A stretch of DNA of 5,912 nt from Magnetococcales bacterium. GTDB lineage: Bacteria; Pseudomonadota; Magnetococcia; Magnetococcales; JADGCH01. The position numbers and the translations under genes are program-made. The notes under the pieces were generated by a model. It was not told the DNA's origin. It saw only the letters and a program-made list of their open reading frames with translations, and made no database searches. Shown here one piece after another: positions 5,073 to 5,912 of the stretch. How positions within the stretch are numbered: position 1 is the stretch's first letter; every line of letters begins with the position of its first letter. Location of the stretch: assembly GCA_015228995.1 (NCBI GenBank), contig JADGCM010000107.1:1-5912 (forward strand), given 5' to 3'.

Positions 5073-5912
5073 TCTCCCCCTCGCCATTCATGGAGAGGGG
5101 GACTAAGGGGGTGAGGTCTGCACCCAGCAACAGTTTAACGCCAACGATCGCCAACAACAGGGCGAAAATTCGCTTCAGTTTCGTTGGCTCAAGCTTATGG
5201 GCCAGTTTGACCCCCATCGGTGTTGTGACCAGCGTTCCGGCAACAATCGCCAGGAACGGCGGCAACAGTATGAAGCCAACCGCATCGCTCGGCAAGAGTG
5301 GGTGATGCCAACCCGACTGCACAAAACCAATGGAACCAGAAAACGCCAAGGCCAAACCAATGGCCGAAGAGCTGCCGATGGCCTGGTGCATTGGCAACCG
5401 GTGGATCAGCGTCAGCATCGGCACCGATAGGGTGCCGCCGCCGATGCCGAACAGGCTACTGAGGATGCCGACCAACGATCCGAGCGGGAGGCCGAGCCAC
5501 CCTCTCTCTCCCCCTCTCCCCTTGTGGGAGAGGGGGTCGGGGGGTGAGGGGGGAATCACCAACCTAACTGCGACCACCAACTCAAACAGACCAAACAGCT
5601 GCCGTAACAGCGGCCCGCTCAGCAGGGCAGCCAGATGGGCCCCGAGCCACGAGCCGAGCAAGGCGCTGCCCGCATAAGACCACACCAGCGGCCAATGGAC
5701 CGTATGGCGGCGGTGGTGATGCCAAGTGGCCGAGCTGTTGGTAACGACGATGGTGGCCAGTGACGTACCAATGGCCAATTGCGTCGCCACCGCTGCGTCA
5801 ATACCATGCCAGTCGAAGAGCAACAGCAAAGCCGGTACGATGACAATGCCGCCACCGACACCGAGCAGCCCGGCAATGATGCCCGCCACCAAGCCAACGC
5901 CGCCGCAGAGAG
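5068..5912 (-). CDS. TSUP-family (TauE/SafE) membrane permease, N-terminus beyond window edge
   Basis: The minus-strand frame runs open from the right edge to the TGA at 5070-5068. A TTG at 5892 could start it, but the frame continues upstream (LCGGVGLVAGIIAG) and TSUP proteins usually have more of the first membrane helix before this point, so the true start is probably outside. Numbered from that TTG, the family's duplicated signature appears twice: GLLGVGGGIVIVP (8-20) and LFGIGGGTLSVP (147-158), each followed by an A(T/I)..(A)IG(T/S)S-type helix. Hydrophobic segments fill most of the rest, as in a multi-pass inner-membrane protein. Members export sulfite, sulfonates or related anions; the substrate here cannot be assigned. 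Residues 114-130 (PPSPPDPLSHKGRGGER) come from an in-frame palindromic repeat in the linker between halves, and the last 15 or so residues from another copy. The frame stays intact, so the gene is probably functional. Confidence 0.9.
   Translation of the reverse strand, partial: LCGGVGLVAGIIAGLLGVGGGIVIVPALLLLFDWHGIDAAVATQLAIGTSLATIVVTNSSATWHHHRRHTVHWPLVWSYAGSALLGSWLGAHLAALLSGPLLRQLFGLFELVVAVRLVIPPSPPDPLSHKGRGGERGWLGLPLGSLVGILSSLFGIGGGTLSVPMLTLIHRLPMHQAIGSSSAIGLALAFSGSIGFVQSGWHHPLLPSDAVGFILLPPFLAIVAGTLVTTPMGVKLAHKLEPTKLKRIFALLLAIVGVKLLLGADLTPLVPLSMNGEGET
5073..5120 (-). repeat. Palindromic repeat, unit 5 (inverted), forming the permease 3' coding end
   Basis: Read on the minus strand the unit is CCTCACCCCC, a TTAGT spacer, then a stem of about 10 bp with one mismatch (5076-5085 with 5092-5101) around an ATTCAT loop. 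It lies inside the permease coding frame and encodes its last residues (LTPLVPLSMNGEGET), ending with TGA in CATGA at 5072-5068. Confidence 0.82.
5504..5553 (-). repeat. In-frame palindromic repeat inside the TSUP permease gene
   Basis: The 43 bases 5508-5550 are identical to 4995-5037 of the intergenic array. They contain a perfect 11-bp stem (5510-5520 with 5526-5536) and a 5-base loop. On the minus strand the copy translates as PSPPDPLSHKGRGGER between the hydrophobic LVVAVRLVI segment and the LGSLVGILSSLFGIGGG segment, a site that should be a loop joining the two halves of the permease. No CATG flanks this copy. Confidence 0.88.

Larger units (their letters stand above)
4903..5101. terminator. 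Possible bidirectional terminator region between convergent genes
   Basis: Four GC-rich hairpins lie between or at the ends of the two converging genes: 4903-4926, 4953-4975, 4997-5023 and 5076-5101. Position and strength suit transcription termination in both directions. None is followed directly by a U-tract on either strand, so they are not textbook intrinsic terminators; simple blocking of polymerase or RNA 3'-end protection are alternatives. Confidence 0.4.

Noticed and set aside
4884..5120. CRISPR array
   Set aside because: The units are palindromes in mixed orientation with no unique spacers between identical repeats, and no cas gene is present.
5890..5892. TTG as the true start of the TSUP permease
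   Set aside because: The frame remains open to the window edge with residues fitting the first membrane helix, and no ribosome binding site is visible upstream, so a start outside the window is more likely.

Overview
The window holds two convergent protein-coding genes, both cut by the window edges, with a compact array of GC-rich palindromic repeats where their 3' ends meet. The organism cannot be named from this sequence. A large repetitive secreted protein, an inner-membrane exporter of the TSUP (TauE/SafE) family and mostly GC-rich coding DNA fit a Gram-negative bacterium, probably a proteobacterium (inference).

Bases 2-4888 (+) encode the C-terminal 1628 residues of a giant modular extracellular protein. 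The frame is open from the left edge, so the first in-frame ATG (332) is internal. Module order is: end of an FG-GAP/VCBS-like propeller, two bacterial Ig-like domains, a LamG/concanavalin-like domain, eleven more Ig-like domains, and a 19-residue tail with no recognisable sorting signal. The Ig-like domains fall into subtypes arranged in a higher-order A-C-D repeat of about 930-960 bp. Some carry an EF-hand-like calcium loop at a fixed position. The propeller end and the LamG module are richer in A+T than the Ig DNA, so the gene looks like a mosaic.

Bases 4884-5120 are a chain of hairpin-forming repeat units separated by CATG tetranucleotides. Their core reads CCTCACCCCC, a short spacer, then a CCCCTCTCC/GGAGAGGGG palindrome. 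The stop codons of both convergent genes lie in CATGA at the outer CATG boundaries of the array. One unit lies inside the 3' coding end of the right-hand gene and supplies its last residues.

Bases 5068-5912 (-) encode a TSUP-family membrane permease whose N-terminus lies beyond the right edge. Another copy of the same repeat, with a 43-bp core identical to an array copy, sits in frame in the linker between the two halves of the permease.

The two genes show no functional link; they appear to share only the intergenic repeat array. No RNA gene, promoter, CRISPR array or insertion sequence with a transposase was recognised.
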